A stretch of DNA of 64,000 nucleotides. Origin: Phycisphaerales bacterium (GTDB lineage: Bacteria; Planctomycetota; Phycisphaerae; Phycisphaerales; UBA1924). This document shows positions 37,928 to 47,155 of the stretch, one piece after another. Each line of letters begins with the position of its first letter. Position 1 is the first letter of the stretch. Where the stretch lies: NCBI GenBank assembly GCA_020845755.1, contig JADLFE010000033.1, positions 1 through 64,000 on the forward strand, read 5' to 3'. Both the position numbers and the translations under genes were made by a program. The notes under the pieces are model-generated. The model was not told the origin of the DNA and searched no databases. It saw nothing but the letters and a program-made list of their open reading frames with translations.

Positions 37928-39421
37928 ATGGAGCGCGCCATCGGGTATTTGGCTCATACATGCAAGTCGGCACCCGTCGTCGCGTTTGTCGGGCTTTTCA
38001 CGTCGCTCTCACTCGCCCAGCCCGCGATCCTCGAACAGCCGCGCGTCGACGTGACCGCGCCCGTCAACCGGGCCGCCAACAACACCAGCGCCGCGGCGTC
38101 GGAGTTCAACCCCGATCGGATCGTGGCGGCGTGGATCGATTGGCGGCTATCGCCGGTGCTCTCCAGCGAGATTCTGAGCACTGGCGTGGGTCTGTCGTTT
38201 GACGGCGGGATCACGTGGAGCGACATGCTCGTCAGGCCGCCGACCGCGAATCAGACGCTGATAGAGGCCAGCCCGATGACGGCGGCAGACCCGCGCACGG
38301 GGACGATGTGGGTTGGCGGGATCAGTTATGGCACGGGCGGCGGCGTGTATATCGCGCGGCTCGATCCAACGGCGACGGCGTTTAGCGCGACGAAGATGGC
38401 GCGCCTGTCGGCCAGCGCGGACCGGGGCGCCATGGCCGCGGGGCCCAAGCCCGGCGAGCCGGATACAACTCGGCTCTACATCACGTACAACGAGGGGTGC
38501 ATCAGGTCCGACGATCTCGGCGACACCTGGACCGCGCCGGTGAGCCTGGGGAGCGGGCTGGGGTTTCTGCCGCGGGTCGCCAAGGACGGCACGCTGTACA
38601 TCGCGTACTGGGACCAGGCCAGCGGGCTCATGCTCAAGCGCTCGGCCAACGGCGGGTCGAGCTTCGTCACCAAGACGATCGCCACGCGCCTTGATACCTG
38701 GACGATCCAGGACGGCTCACGCTTCCCGGGGAATTTCCGCGTGATCCCCACGGTGTGCATCGCCGTGAGCCCGGTCGATGGGGCGCTGTACGCGGTGTAT
38801 TGCGATCGCACGAAACTGCTGAGCGGGCGGCACGATATCGACCTGTACTTCACCAAGTCGACCAACAAGGGCGACACGTGGAGCGCGCCCACGCACACGA
38901 TCCACGCCGACGCGTTCAATCAGGACCAGTTCTTCCCGTGGATCGAGGTCGATCGCGAGGGACGCCTGCACGTGTCGTGGTGGGACGGGCGGCGCACCGA
39001 CCAGAACGACGCGACAACGAACACCGATGCGTGGTTCGACAACTCCTACGCGTACAGCGAGGATGCCGGCGCGACATGGCACGAGTATCGCCTGTCGGAG
39101 AACACGTGGAACGCGGCGAGCGACGGGCTGATCCGCAACCAGCAGTTTGTGGGCGATATGTGCGGCATGGCGTGCGCGGGGCGACGCATCACGCCGGTGT
39201 ATGTCGATACGCGGAGCGGCGATCCGGACATCTACGCAACGCGCCTGTGGTTCTGCGGCGCCGACGTGAACAAGGACGGGTTCGTGAACGGGAATGACTA
39301 TGACATCTTCGCCGAAGCCTTCGAAGGTGGTGACATCGCGGCCGATTTCAACGACGACGGTTTCGTCAACGGCAATGACTACGACCTCTTCGCCGAGGAA
39401 TTCGAGGGCGGGTGCCTGTAG
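37928..39421 (+). CDS. Asp-box (BNR/sialidase-type) propeller with dockerin-like tail
   Basis: The product is 497 residues. CGGAG lies about 8 nt before the ATG at 37928, and the signal peptide is FVGLFTSLSLAQ. At least four Asp-box motifs SxDxGxTW are visible (SFDGGITW, SDDLGDTW, STNKGDTW, SEDAGATW), as in exo-alpha-sialidase-like six-bladed propellers. The catalytic triad of true sialidases could not be assigned. The dockerin repeats here read NKDGFVNGNDYD and NDDGFVNGNDYD, diverged from the NALDYD form, and the chain ends GGCL rather than GC. Confidence 0.85.
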   Translation: MERAIGYLAHTCKSAPVVAFVGLFTSLSLAQPAILEQPRVDVTAPVNRAANNTSAAASEFNPDRIVAAWIDWRLSPVLSSEILSTGVGLSFDGGITWSDMLVRPPTANQTLIEASPMTAADPRTGTMWVGGISYGTGGGVYIARLDPTATAFSATKMARLSASADRGAMAAGPKPGEPDTTRLYITYNEGCIRSDDLGDTWTAPVSLGSGLGFLPRVAKDGTLYIAYWDQASGLMLKRSANGGSSFVTKTIATRLDTWTIQDGSRFPGNFRVIPTVCIAVSPVDGALYAVYCDRTKLLSGRHDIDLYFTKSTNKGDTWSAPTHTIHADAFNQDQFFPWIEVDREGRLHVSWWDGRRTDQNDATTNTDAWFDNSYAYSEDAGATWHEYRLSENTWNAASDGLIRNQQFVGDMCGMACAGRRITPVYVDTRSGDPDIYATRLWFCGADVNKDGFVNGNDYDIFAEAFEGGDIAADFNDDGFVNGNDYDLFAEEFEGGCL

Positions 39422-39484
39422 ATCGGCCCGCGGGTTGGGCTGCGAGCCCGTGCCGAAACGGCGTGATCCGGACGCTCCCCGGCG

Positions 39485-41080
39485 TCAGCCCGCGCCGGTG
39501 CCGTAGAGCGTGTGGACGCGCAGGCCCTGGCGCTCATACACGCCCGCGCGCGCCACGATCGCGTCCTGATTGATCCAGGAACTGATGACAACATCGCCGG
39601 CGCCGGTGCGGGCGGCGTCGGCGGGCGCGACGATCGGCCAATTCCACAGCGACTTGCCGTGGCGCGCGGGATCATCGTCGGTGAACGCGACGATCCGCGC
39701 GGGGCTCTCGGCGAGCACGCCTGCCAGTTCGATCGTGTGGCGTCCCGTGCCGTGGATCGCGACGACTTTGCCCGTCAGGCGTTGCAGCGTCTCTCGAAGT
39801 CGCGAGGCGCCGTCCGGCGGAACAGCGCCCGAGCCCGCGGAAGCGGCGCTGCTGGTGAACGCAACCGGGCGCGACGCGGGCCAGGAGCGCGCGGGCGAAT
39901 CGGCGATCTCGTCGATGAGCAGCGCGGTCTGTCGCGCGTGGGACTCGAGGCCGAAGCGACCGCGGGCGCGCTCAACACACGCACGGCTCTGCGCCTGCAG
40001 ACCCCGCGCCAGCGCCCGCTGCACGCCGTCGGCCATCAGCGTGCCCAGCGCGGCGTCGGTGGCGTCGGGCGCGAGGTCGACAAGCTCGCCGTTCTCGCCG
40101 GGCGAGATGAGCTGCGTCGCGCCCGATTCGGTGCGCGTGATGACCGGCACGCAGCCGCGCGACATCGCCTCCAGGATCGCGACGCTGAGCCCCTCGGCAC
40201 GCGAGGCGAGCACGGTCATGTCGTGCTCTTCGAGCAGACGCAGCACGCCGTCGGGCGCAATCGCCTCCAACCGCCGGATCCGCCCCGGCTCGGCCCGCGC
40301 GATCCGCGCGTCGACCTCGCGCGTCGACGGCCCGTCGCCCACCAGCGTCAGCCGGTGCGGCACGCCCCGACGCCCGAGTTCGTCCGACATCTCGACCAGC
40401 GCCAGCACCCGCTTGATGTTCTGCTCGATCCGCCCGTGATAGATCATCGTGACGGGGCGGCCCGCAAGCGACGGGCGCGGCGCGACCGACGCGGGCACCT
40501 CCACGCCGTAGGGAATCGAGCGTACATCCGCGGTCCGCGCGGGCACGGCCCCGCGCAGCACGCCCGCGATGTGGTCGCTCACGCCGACGAACCGAGCGAT
40601 GATCGGCTCGTACGCCGCCAGAACCCGTGTGTCGTACGGATTCAGCAGGTGCTTGTAGCCCACCACGCGGACGCTCTCGGCATCGGCGGTGCACAGGGCG
40701 GCCGCGATCGCGTAGCAATCGCCCAGCAGGTTCGGTGAGAGCACGACCGGGCGCGCCGTCTCGATCGACAGTTCTCGCACCACCTCGCGATAGTGCGGGA
40801 TGAAGGGCGAGAGATCACCCTGGGCGGCGTCAAGATCGGGCACGCTCCGCAGTTCGCGCACCAGCACGCGCGGATGGATCGGGAGGGACAGACGCGCGTG
40901 ACCGGACGTCTCGGCGTGCGCGATGAGGGCGGCGGGACGCCCATGGGCCGCGAGCGTGTTCACCAGGCGCAGGGCCCAGGTGGTGACGCCCGAGGTTGTG
41001 AACCCGCGCGGGAGCGCGATGGCGATCGCCGCCGGGCCGCGCGCGGACGCCTTGGTTGATGACGGTGAGGTCGCGACCAT
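39485..41080 (-). CDS. Glycosyltransferase, GT4-like
   Basis: The product is 531 residues from the ATG at 41080; a longer frame to 41203 crosses the terminator of the neighbouring operon and is not used. The N-terminal part has IALPRGFTTSGVTTWALRLVNTLAAHG, a GT-B Gly-rich loop. The C-terminal half has VTMIYHGRIEQNIKRV, LTLVGDGPSTREVD and the donor-site motif ASRAEGLSVAILEAMSRGCVPVI (EGxSxxxLEAM) of GT4-type retaining enzymes. A C-terminal extension of about 130 residues (RLTGKVVAIHGTGRHT then VVISSWINQD) resembles a nucleotide-binding fold. The acceptor is unknown. Confidence 0.83.
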   Translation of the reverse strand: MVATSPSSTKASARGPAAIAIALPRGFTTSGVTTWALRLVNTLAAHGRPAALIAHAETSGHARLSLPIHPRVLVRELRSVPDLDAAQGDLSPFIPHYREVVRELSIETARPVVLSPNLLGDCYAIAAALCTADAESVRVVGYKHLLNPYDTRVLAAYEPIIARFVGVSDHIAGVLRGAVPARTADVRSIPYGVEVPASVAPRPSLAGRPVTMIYHGRIEQNIKRVLALVEMSDELGRRGVPHRLTLVGDGPSTREVDARIARAEPGRIRRLEAIAPDGVLRLLEEHDMTVLASRAEGLSVAILEAMSRGCVPVITRTESGATQLISPGENGELVDLAPDATDAALGTLMADGVQRALARGLQAQSRACVERARGRFGLESHARQTALLIDEIADSPARSWPASRPVAFTSSAASAGSGAVPPDGASRLRETLQRLTGKVVAIHGTGRHTIELAGVLAESPARIVAFTDDDPARHGKSLWNWPIVAPADAARTGAGDVVISSWINQDAIVARAGVYERQGLRVHTLYGTGAG

Positions 41081-41204
41081 CGCATCATTCTTCGGCGTTC
41101 GCGGCGAGGATTCGGGAGTATCGGGGCATGGCAGCCAGACGGAGGGGAGCGACCCCTCGGGAGCGCCGTGGGAATCCGCGCGATCGCACCGTTGAGCACC
41201 CATG

Positions 41205-41230
41205 AAAAAAGGCCCGCGACCGCGGGCCTT
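41205..41230 (-). terminator. Rho-independent terminator of the regulator/maturation operon
   Basis: A stem (AAGGCCCGCG with its complement, tight loop) followed on the minus strand by TTTTTT, 28 nt after the ccsA stop. Confidence 0.82.
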
Positions 41231-41257
41231 GGGAGTGGGAATTGTTGGTCGCGCGGG

Positions 41258-42946
41258 TTACGCGGCCTGGGGCTTGTTGAGTGCCGCGGCGCTCTTCAGG
41301 CTCCGGTGGCGGACCCAGCAGACGGCGAGGAAGACCAACTCGATGGCAGCCCAGAGGCCGACCCAGACTTCGCCGCCCGAGCCGAAGCCGTAACTGTGGA
41401 GGCCGGTGGCCATGACGTAGTTCACGCCGTAGAAAGTCCAGACGATGACAACGAGCCCGAGCACGGCGGAGGCGGCCAGTCCGAAGTCTTCGATCCAGCG
41501 GACATAGCGGGCGTGGAGCACGGCGAAGTAGACCAGGATGCTGATGAGCGCCCAGGTTTCCTTCGGGTCCCAGCCCCAGAATCGTCCCCAGGATTCCGCG
41601 GCCCACACGCCACCCAGGATCGTTCCCGCGGTCAGGAGCACCAGTCCGACCTGGATCGTGCGATAGGCCTGCACGACCAGCGCTGCGGAGCGGGCGCGGC
41701 TGACTTCATCGCGCTTGTTGAGGATGACGTCCTTGATGAGATAGGCGTGCCCGAGAACGGCGGCGACGGCCAGCACGCCGTAACTGGCGACGATCGTGAG
41801 CACGTGGATGGTGAGCCAGAAGTTGGAGCGGAGGACAGCGGGGAGGGAGTTGGTACGGTCGGCGAGGGGGACCAGGCCCGCGAAGAGGACGGAGATCATG
41901 GCCGCCGCGATGCCGCCGAAGAGGTAGTACCCGCGGCGCTTGTTGACGATCTGGAAGATCAGGCCGACGCCGATGGCGACCAGGCCCATCCACAGGAGTG
42001 ATTCGAAGGTGTTGCTGACAGGGGCGCGGTTGAGGATGATGACGCGCAGCGCCACGCCAAGGATGTGCTCGCCGATGCCGATGACGGTGGCGGCCAGCCC
42101 GAGCGTGAGCATGATGTTCTTCATGACGAGGCGCGAGAACCCGAAGAGAACGAGCGCCAGCCCGTAGAACACCGCGGTCTTCACCCACGGATCGTGGTTG
42201 TCATAGAAGATCTCGAGGCGGACGTTCCGCGCGTCGTTCTCCGTGAGCGCTCCCATCGCGTTGATCGCGCTCTCCAACTTTTCCACCGCGGGAGTGACCG
42301 GCTGCCCGGAGGTATACAGCTGCGCGACCTCCTTGAACGCGGCCTGGACGGCCTCGGCGCCGGGGTCGGCGGTCTGCGCGCTGGCGTGACGGAAGGCCTG
42401 ACCGGGCTGCGACGGAATGATGGGGAGGGTCAGGCCGCTGGCAAACTCCGCCACTCGGTTGGCGGCGTTGCGGATGTCCATGGCCTTGCGCTGGTCCTTG
42501 GTCGCCGACGCGCCGGGGTCATCCTGGCGTGCTTTCTCGAAGTCCATCAGGAGTTGCGACAGCCCAGTGCACTGCGAGAGCTCGACCGGGCTGAAGAAGC
42601 GGCGCTCGGGGTCCAGGCCGACCAGTTTCTTGAACGGCTTGTCCTCGATGGTGACGACCTTGGACTTGATCATCTTGTCCCCGTCGAACATGCAGTCGAG
42701 GAGGAACTGCATCGACGAACGCTTGGTGAAGCCCTCGGGACCACCCGACGACCAGCGCGTGCGCCCCGTCACCTCGACGGCGAAGCGCCGCGCGTAGCCC
42801 TCCAGGGGCATGATGCGCCCGCCCTCTTGAACCGCCAGCGCTCCCAGGCGCGCGATGCCCGGGTCGGTATCAGCCGCGTTTGCTCTCGAGAGGCCCGGGA
42901 GCAGCGCCAGGCACCACATCGCGACGAACAACAGTCGACGGAACAT
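41258..42946 (-). CDS. ccsA: Cytochrome c synthase subunit CcsA (System II)
   Basis: The product is 562 residues. AAGGAGG precedes the ATG at 42946 by 8 nt, and the start overlaps the ResB stop by one base (TGATG). A signal-like helix and a periplasmic domain of about 250 residues come first; then at least seven membrane helices with the heme-handling WWD motif (WGRFWGWDPKETWALIS) and HARYVRW downstream. With ResB it exports heme and attaches it to CxxCH motifs outside the membrane. The long N-terminal domain is larger than in a minimal CcsA. It is in one operon with ResB, a kinase-like protein and a sigma-54 regulator. Confidence 0.93.
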   Translation of the reverse strand: MFRRLLFVAMWCLALLPGLSRANAADTDPGIARLGALAVQEGGRIMPLEGYARRFAVEVTGRTRWSSGGPEGFTKRSSMQFLLDCMFDGDKMIKSKVVTIEDKPFKKLVGLDPERRFFSPVELSQCTGLSQLLMDFEKARQDDPGASATKDQRKAMDIRNAANRVAEFASGLTLPIIPSQPGQAFRHASAQTADPGAEAVQAAFKEVAQLYTSGQPVTPAVEKLESAINAMGALTENDARNVRLEIFYDNHDPWVKTAVFYGLALVLFGFSRLVMKNIMLTLGLAATVIGIGEHILGVALRVIILNRAPVSNTFESLLWMGLVAIGVGLIFQIVNKRRGYYLFGGIAAAMISVLFAGLVPLADRTNSLPAVLRSNFWLTIHVLTIVASYGVLAVAAVLGHAYLIKDVILNKRDEVSRARSAALVVQAYRTIQVGLVLLTAGTILGGVWAAESWGRFWGWDPKETWALISILVYFAVLHARYVRWIEDFGLAASAVLGLVVIVWTFYGVNYVMATGLHSYGFGSGGEVWVGLWAAIELVFLAVCWVRHRSLKSAAALNKPQAA

Positions 42947-44664
42947 CACGCGACCTCCTTCTTGACGGGGTCCTGCGGGCGGATCGGGATGCCCGGATGG
43001 CCCCAACTCATGGACCTGCTATAGAACGTGATCACCACACCGATGCACAGGAACGTGGACGCGATGTACGTCAGCGTGAGGCCCGGATCGTGCATCACGC
43101 TGAAGATCGACACCGTCGTGCCGTTGAAACCGGACTGGTACACCTTCCACGGCCCGTGGGCGAAGGGGTGGTTCATGTAGATATCAAACTTGGTCTCGGG
43201 CTGCCCGGGGAAGATGATGCCGACGTCGGACTGATACTCCATCGCCATCTCGGTGCCGGGGTAGTCGATCTTGTGGAACTTGTCGAGGCGGACGGAGAAG
43301 GGCAGTTGGGCGCGCTTCGGGCCGTAGTAGATGGCCAACTGCTTCCCGCTCTCGCCGGTGACGGGGAGCATGTTCCTCCACGAGATGGTCTTGAGTTCAT
43401 TGGAGTTGCCGACGCGGACGAGGATCGCAGGAGAGTTGTCCTTGGCGACGGGCGCCTCGACCAGGCGCGTGTCGACATGGGCGTTGGACAACTGGCGGTG
43501 GATCGTGACCTCGCGGGTGTCGAATTGCAGCGTCACGGGGTACCGGTTCTCGATGTCGTAGGTGCGTCCCGCGCCGTCGAGCCCGATGTAGCCGATGCGG
43601 GTCTTCTCGACCGTCCCGAAGATGATGAGCGTCTCGCCGGCGTTCACGCCGCCCTTGATAAGTTTGGCGCCGGACTTGGCCTCGCCTTCGAGCGTCCGCC
43701 CCATGATCATGTCGGGGAACTGGGCGAACGCCGTGTGAATCTCGGTCGTGCCCTTCCCGTCGGAGATCTTCACCTGCACGGCGGGATTCTCCGGCGACGT
43801 CGCGGAACCCTCGACGATCGTGTCGCCCGACACCATCGCCCGCGCATACCGCGTCAATTCCACGATCTTCCAGCCCGGAAGCACTTCGTCGCCGACGTTG
43901 CCCAACGCGTGCGTGTGACCGGCGTCGGTGAACACAAAGTCGCCCTTGGCCGAGGTGTCGGGCTTGGGCGGCGTCCAGTCGCTCCCGTTCGGAAGCACCA
44001 GCACCTTCAGGCCCAGCAGCGTCGGCGAGGGGCCGGCCTGATCTTCCTGCCCCACCCACGCCGATTGCGGCCCGGCGACGGGCGAGATGTCCACGGCACG
44101 GAGAGGAACGGGGCTGTCGTTGGCGACGACCTCCTCTTCCTTGGAATTCTGCCAACGCTCCACCACCTCGAACGACACGCCGCCCAGCGTGAGCGATTTG
44201 CGACCCAGCGGCGCGGGGATGGCCCCAAGGCTGTTGAAGTCGCCGCGGTTGGGCTCCATCACCTCGATCTGATGCTCCTGCGTCTCGATGATGCTCCCCT
44301 GCGTGCCCTCGCGGAGCATCAGGTGCCCGTCGACCCGGGCCCACATCGACCAGAAGCCGCCCGCGATCAACGCGACCAGCGAGGCGTGGACCATGACAAA
44401 GCCGATGTGCCTCTTCTTGAGCGGGATGCGCGTGATGACGGCGAAGATCAGGCTGACACAGGTGAGCCCCATCAGCGCCACGAACCACCACGAGCCGTAG
44501 ACCCACTCGCGCGCCACGGTTGCGTTCTGCTTGGAGTCGAGCCACGTGCCGACACCCAGCGCGATGGAAACCAGGAAGAGCACCGGCACCGCCAGTTGGA
44601 TGCTCCCCAGGAACAGAATGACCCGCCCGAAGGGTGTGTAGTGCCAATCAAGAGACTTCTTCAT
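42946..44664 (-). CDS. resB: ResB-family cytochrome c biogenesis protein (System II)
   Basis: The product is 572 residues. GGAG lies 6 nt upstream of the ATG at 44664. It has an N-terminal membrane helix (IQLAVPVLFLVSIALGVGTWLDS), two more at about residues 57-110, a large periplasmic domain, and a C-terminal helix (LTLTYIASTFLCIGVVITFYS) that follows FNGTTVSIFSVMHDPG. This arrangement is that of ResB/CcsB, the partner of CcsA. It should help deliver reduced apocytochrome and heme. Its adjacency to the multiheme cytochromes explains why it is here. Confidence 0.9.
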   Translation of the reverse strand: MKKSLDWHYTPFGRVILFLGSIQLAVPVLFLVSIALGVGTWLDSKQNATVAREWVYGSWWFVALMGLTCVSLIFAVITRIPLKKRHIGFVMVHASLVALIAGGFWSMWARVDGHLMLREGTQGSIIETQEHQIEVMEPNRGDFNSLGAIPAPLGRKSLTLGGVSFEVVERWQNSKEEEVVANDSPVPLRAVDISPVAGPQSAWVGQEDQAGPSPTLLGLKVLVLPNGSDWTPPKPDTSAKGDFVFTDAGHTHALGNVGDEVLPGWKIVELTRYARAMVSGDTIVEGSATSPENPAVQVKISDGKGTTEIHTAFAQFPDMIMGRTLEGEAKSGAKLIKGGVNAGETLIIFGTVEKTRIGYIGLDGAGRTYDIENRYPVTLQFDTREVTIHRQLSNAHVDTRLVEAPVAKDNSPAILVRVGNSNELKTISWRNMLPVTGESGKQLAIYYGPKRAQLPFSVRLDKFHKIDYPGTEMAMEYQSDVGIIFPGQPETKFDIYMNHPFAHGPWKVYQSGFNGTTVSIFSVMHDPGLTLTYIASTFLCIGVVITFYSRSMSWGHPGIPIRPQDPVKKEVA

Positions 44665-44701
44665 GATCCGCTCCGCTTTCGACGCTCCGGGATGCGTCGC
44701 G

Positions 44702-45736
44702 TTAATTCATACCCGTCGTGTGGACGTCGGCCGGCGAATGAGAGGCGCGAACCTCCCCCGCGTCGACCGAACGCTCCAAGTCCACCATCTTCTGCCCGTC
44801 GAGATAGTCCGTCAGGACCACGCGCCGGATGTGCTTCAGCGACGCCACCGTCTTGCTCATCCTCGATAGAGTCGTTTGGATCTCTCGGCAATACCGCTCG
44901 AGGTTCGAATTGCCCCCCGATTGACGCCCCACCAGCGACAACTGCATCTCGATCGTCGCCATCGCGTTGTTCAGATCGTGATTCAGCGTCACCGCCAACT
45001 GACGCAGTGTCTCGGCCTTGCGCTCCTCGTTGGCCTGCAACTGCTCCGCTAGACGGTTGTACGCAGTCGCCAACTCCCCGAACTCGTCGCCCTGTTCGAC
45101 ATTGACGCGGTGATCGAATCGCTCGGCGGCCAGCTCGCGGCTTCCCTCCACCAACTGCCCGACCGGCTTGAGCACCACCATCGCCGTACGCAGCAGCACG
45201 AACACCGCGACGTTCACCATCACCAGCGCCGCCAGCGTCAGACCCAGCACCAGCCCGCGGAAGTACCGCCCGAACGACGCCTGCTCGCCGGCGACAAACC
45301 CGCGGACCGAGCGCGCCAACTCGCGCATCGCTTGATGCACGTGCGTGCGATGCTCCCGCTGGCTCGCCGCGTCCGAACTTGCGGGCTCCATGAACTCGGG
45401 AAGGAGTTCGACCAACTTCGCGTACGACCTCGCCTGGGGCGAGCCCGCGATCTTGATCGCGTCGTGGGCTCCAATGGCCGACATCGCGACACGCAGCCGC
45501 TCGTCGGGCGCCTGGGCATTGACGGGGCCCGAAGGGGGAAGCCCGTCGCGCGCGTTCTCGATCTCGGCAACACAGTCGTCGGCGGTGTGCACCCCGTCGA
45601 TCAGAACAACCGCGTCCCGATTGATCCGGTCGATATCGGGGATCGCCTGCTGGAGCAGGGAGACCGCCACCGCCGCGCCCATGACGAAGCAGGCGACCAG
45701 GAGACCGATCCGGATGAGTAGTTTCCGACGGAGCAT
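44702..45736 (-). CDS. Sensor-kinase-like membrane protein lacking the ATPase domain
   Basis: The product is 344 residues. It has a membrane helix at residues 8-28, a periplasmic sensor of about 130 residues, a second helix at 161-185, a HAMP linker (186-238) and a dimerisation/phosphotransfer-like helix with His253 in LAVTLNHDLNNAMATI. Normal histidine kinases then have about 150 residues with N, G1, F and G2 ATP boxes; here only about 75 residues remain and no such boxes exist. So it cannot phosphorylate itself by the usual route. It lies 18 nt after the response regulator gene and is likely its partner. Confidence 0.82.
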   Translation of the reverse strand: MLRRKLLIRIGLLVACFVMGAAVAVSLLQQAIPDIDRINRDAVVLIDGVHTADDCVAEIENARDGLPPSGPVNAQAPDERLRVAMSAIGAHDAIKIAGSPQARSYAKLVELLPEFMEPASSDAASQREHRTHVHQAMRELARSVRGFVAGEQASFGRYFRGLVLGLTLAALVMVNVAVFVLLRTAMVVLKPVGQLVEGSRELAAERFDHRVNVEQGDEFGELATAYNRLAEQLQANEERKAETLRQLAVTLNHDLNNAMATIEMQLSLVGRQSGGNSNLERYCREIQTTLSRMSKTVASLKHIRRVVLTDYLDGQKMVDLERSVDAGEVRASHSPADVHTTGMN

Positions 45737-45754
45737 CGCTCGCCCTGTTTCTCC

Positions 45755-47134
45755 CTACGGCGTGTTGTCGCCGCGCTCCTGGTCCTGCAGGTCCTTGGGG
45801 ATCCGCAGTTCCTCCAACTTGCGGTACAGGCTCGACACGCCGATGCCCAGGTGCTGGGCGGTCTCGGCCTTGTCGTAGTTGTGCCGGCGCAGGCTGTAGA
45901 TGATGTGCTGACGCTCGAACTGCATGAGCGCCTGCTTCAGATCCTCGCCCGTGTCCTCGTCGATCGCGACCGACTGGAACGGCAGGTCCGACGCCTCGAC
46001 ATCACGACCTTCCGAGAAGATCACGGCACGCTCGATCACGTTCTCCAGTTCACGCACGTTGCCACGCCACTCGTGATTCAGCAACGCCCGCATCGCGCCG
46101 TTGCTGATCCCCGTCACGTTCTTGTTCATCTTCCGCGTGTACTTGTCGAGGAAGTGCTGGGCCAGGAGCGGGATGTCCTGGCGGCGCTGGCGCAGCGGGG
46201 GGAGCAGCAATCGCACCACGTCGAGGCGGTAGAGCAGGTCCTCGCGGAACTTGCCCTCCTTGCACAGCGTCTGCAGGTTCTGGTTCGACGCCGCGATGAT
46301 GCGCACCTCGACCGGGCGCGGACGCGTGTCGCCCACGGGAACAACCACACGCTCCTCGAGCACACGGAGAAGCGAACTCTGCACCTGGACGGGGAGCGTC
46401 GAGATCTCGTCGAGGAACAGCGTGCCGCCGTTGGCCGCCTCGAAATAGCCGATGCGGTCCTTGACCGCGCCGGTGAATGAGCCCTTGCGGTGCCCGAACA
46501 GTTCGGATTCGATGAGATTCTCGGGGATCGCGCCGCAGTTGACCGCGATGAAGGGCTTGTCGCGCGTGATCCCGTTGTAGTGGATCGCGCGGGCGAACAG
46601 TTCCTTGCCCGTGCCCGACTCGCCCACGATCAGGACGCTGCTGGAAACCGTCGAGAGTTTCTTCACCAGCGCAAACAGACCGGCCATCGCCGGCGACTCG
46701 CCCACCAGGTCGTGGAAGGTCGATTGCGACGCGAGCTGCTCGGTCAGGATGCTCCGGTTCCGACGCATCTCGCCAACCTCGAGCGCCCGCTTCACACGGA
46801 TCAGCACGTCCTCGAACTGCACCGGCTTGAGTAGATAGTCGGCCGCCCCCATCCGCATCGCGCTCACCGCCGACTCCACCGTCCCGAACGCCGTGATCAC
46901 GATCACCGGCGTCTGCGGGATCACCTGCTGAAGATTCTTCAGGAGCGTCAGCCCGTCCATCACCGGCATGCGGATGTCCGTGAGCACAAGATCAAAGGGC
47001 TCGGCGAGCACGGCGTCGTAGCCAGCCTTGCCGTCCCCCGCCTGCACGACCTGATACCCCTCCTCGCCCAGGAGTTGGGCCAGGGACTCACGGAGCAGTT
47101 GCTCGTCTTCGACCAGGAGAATCTTGGTGGCCAT
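45755..47134 (-). CDS. Sigma-54-dependent response regulator (NtrC family)
   Basis: The product is 459 residues. The receiver domain has the phosphoacceptor Asp53 (LTDIRMP) and Lys103 region (LLKP). The AAA+ domain has Walker A GESGTGKE at 171-178, the sigma-54 contact loop GSFTGA at 218-223 (the common form is GAFTGA) and Walker B GGTLFLDE at 236-243. A Fis-type helix-turn-helix fills about residues 405-450 (ETAQHLGIGVSSLYRKLEEL). It should activate -24/-12 promoters, four of which lie in this locus. GGAG precedes the start by 6 nt. It is in one operon with the upstream NTF2-like gene. Confidence 0.95.
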   Translation of the reverse strand: MATKILLVEDEQLLRESLAQLLGEEGYQVVQAGDGKAGYDAVLAEPFDLVLTDIRMPVMDGLTLLKNLQQVIPQTPVIVITAFGTVESAVSAMRMGAADYLLKPVQFEDVLIRVKRALEVGEMRRNRSILTEQLASQSTFHDLVGESPAMAGLFALVKKLSTVSSSVLIVGESGTGKELFARAIHYNGITRDKPFIAVNCGAIPENLIESELFGHRKGSFTGAVKDRIGYFEAANGGTLFLDEISTLPVQVQSSLLRVLEERVVVPVGDTRPRPVEVRIIAASNQNLQTLCKEGKFREDLLYRLDVVRLLLPPLRQRRQDIPLLAQHFLDKYTRKMNKNVTGISNGAMRALLNHEWRGNVRELENVIERAVIFSEGRDVEASDLPFQSVAIDEDTGEDLKQALMQFERQHIIYSLRRHNYDKAETAQHLGIGVSSLYRKLEELRIPKDLQDQERGDNTP

Positions 47135-47155
47135 GCAGGTCTCCGAAGACTCGGA

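Noticed and set aside
44890-44920. GGTTCGAATTG-like string resembling a tRNA T-arm
   Set aside because: No matching acceptor stem or anticodon arm; lies within a coding region.
42880-45105. Plus-strand open frame of 741 codons across ResB
   Set aside because: ResB and CcsA on the minus strand have membrane helices, WWD motif and ribosome sites; the plus frame has none.
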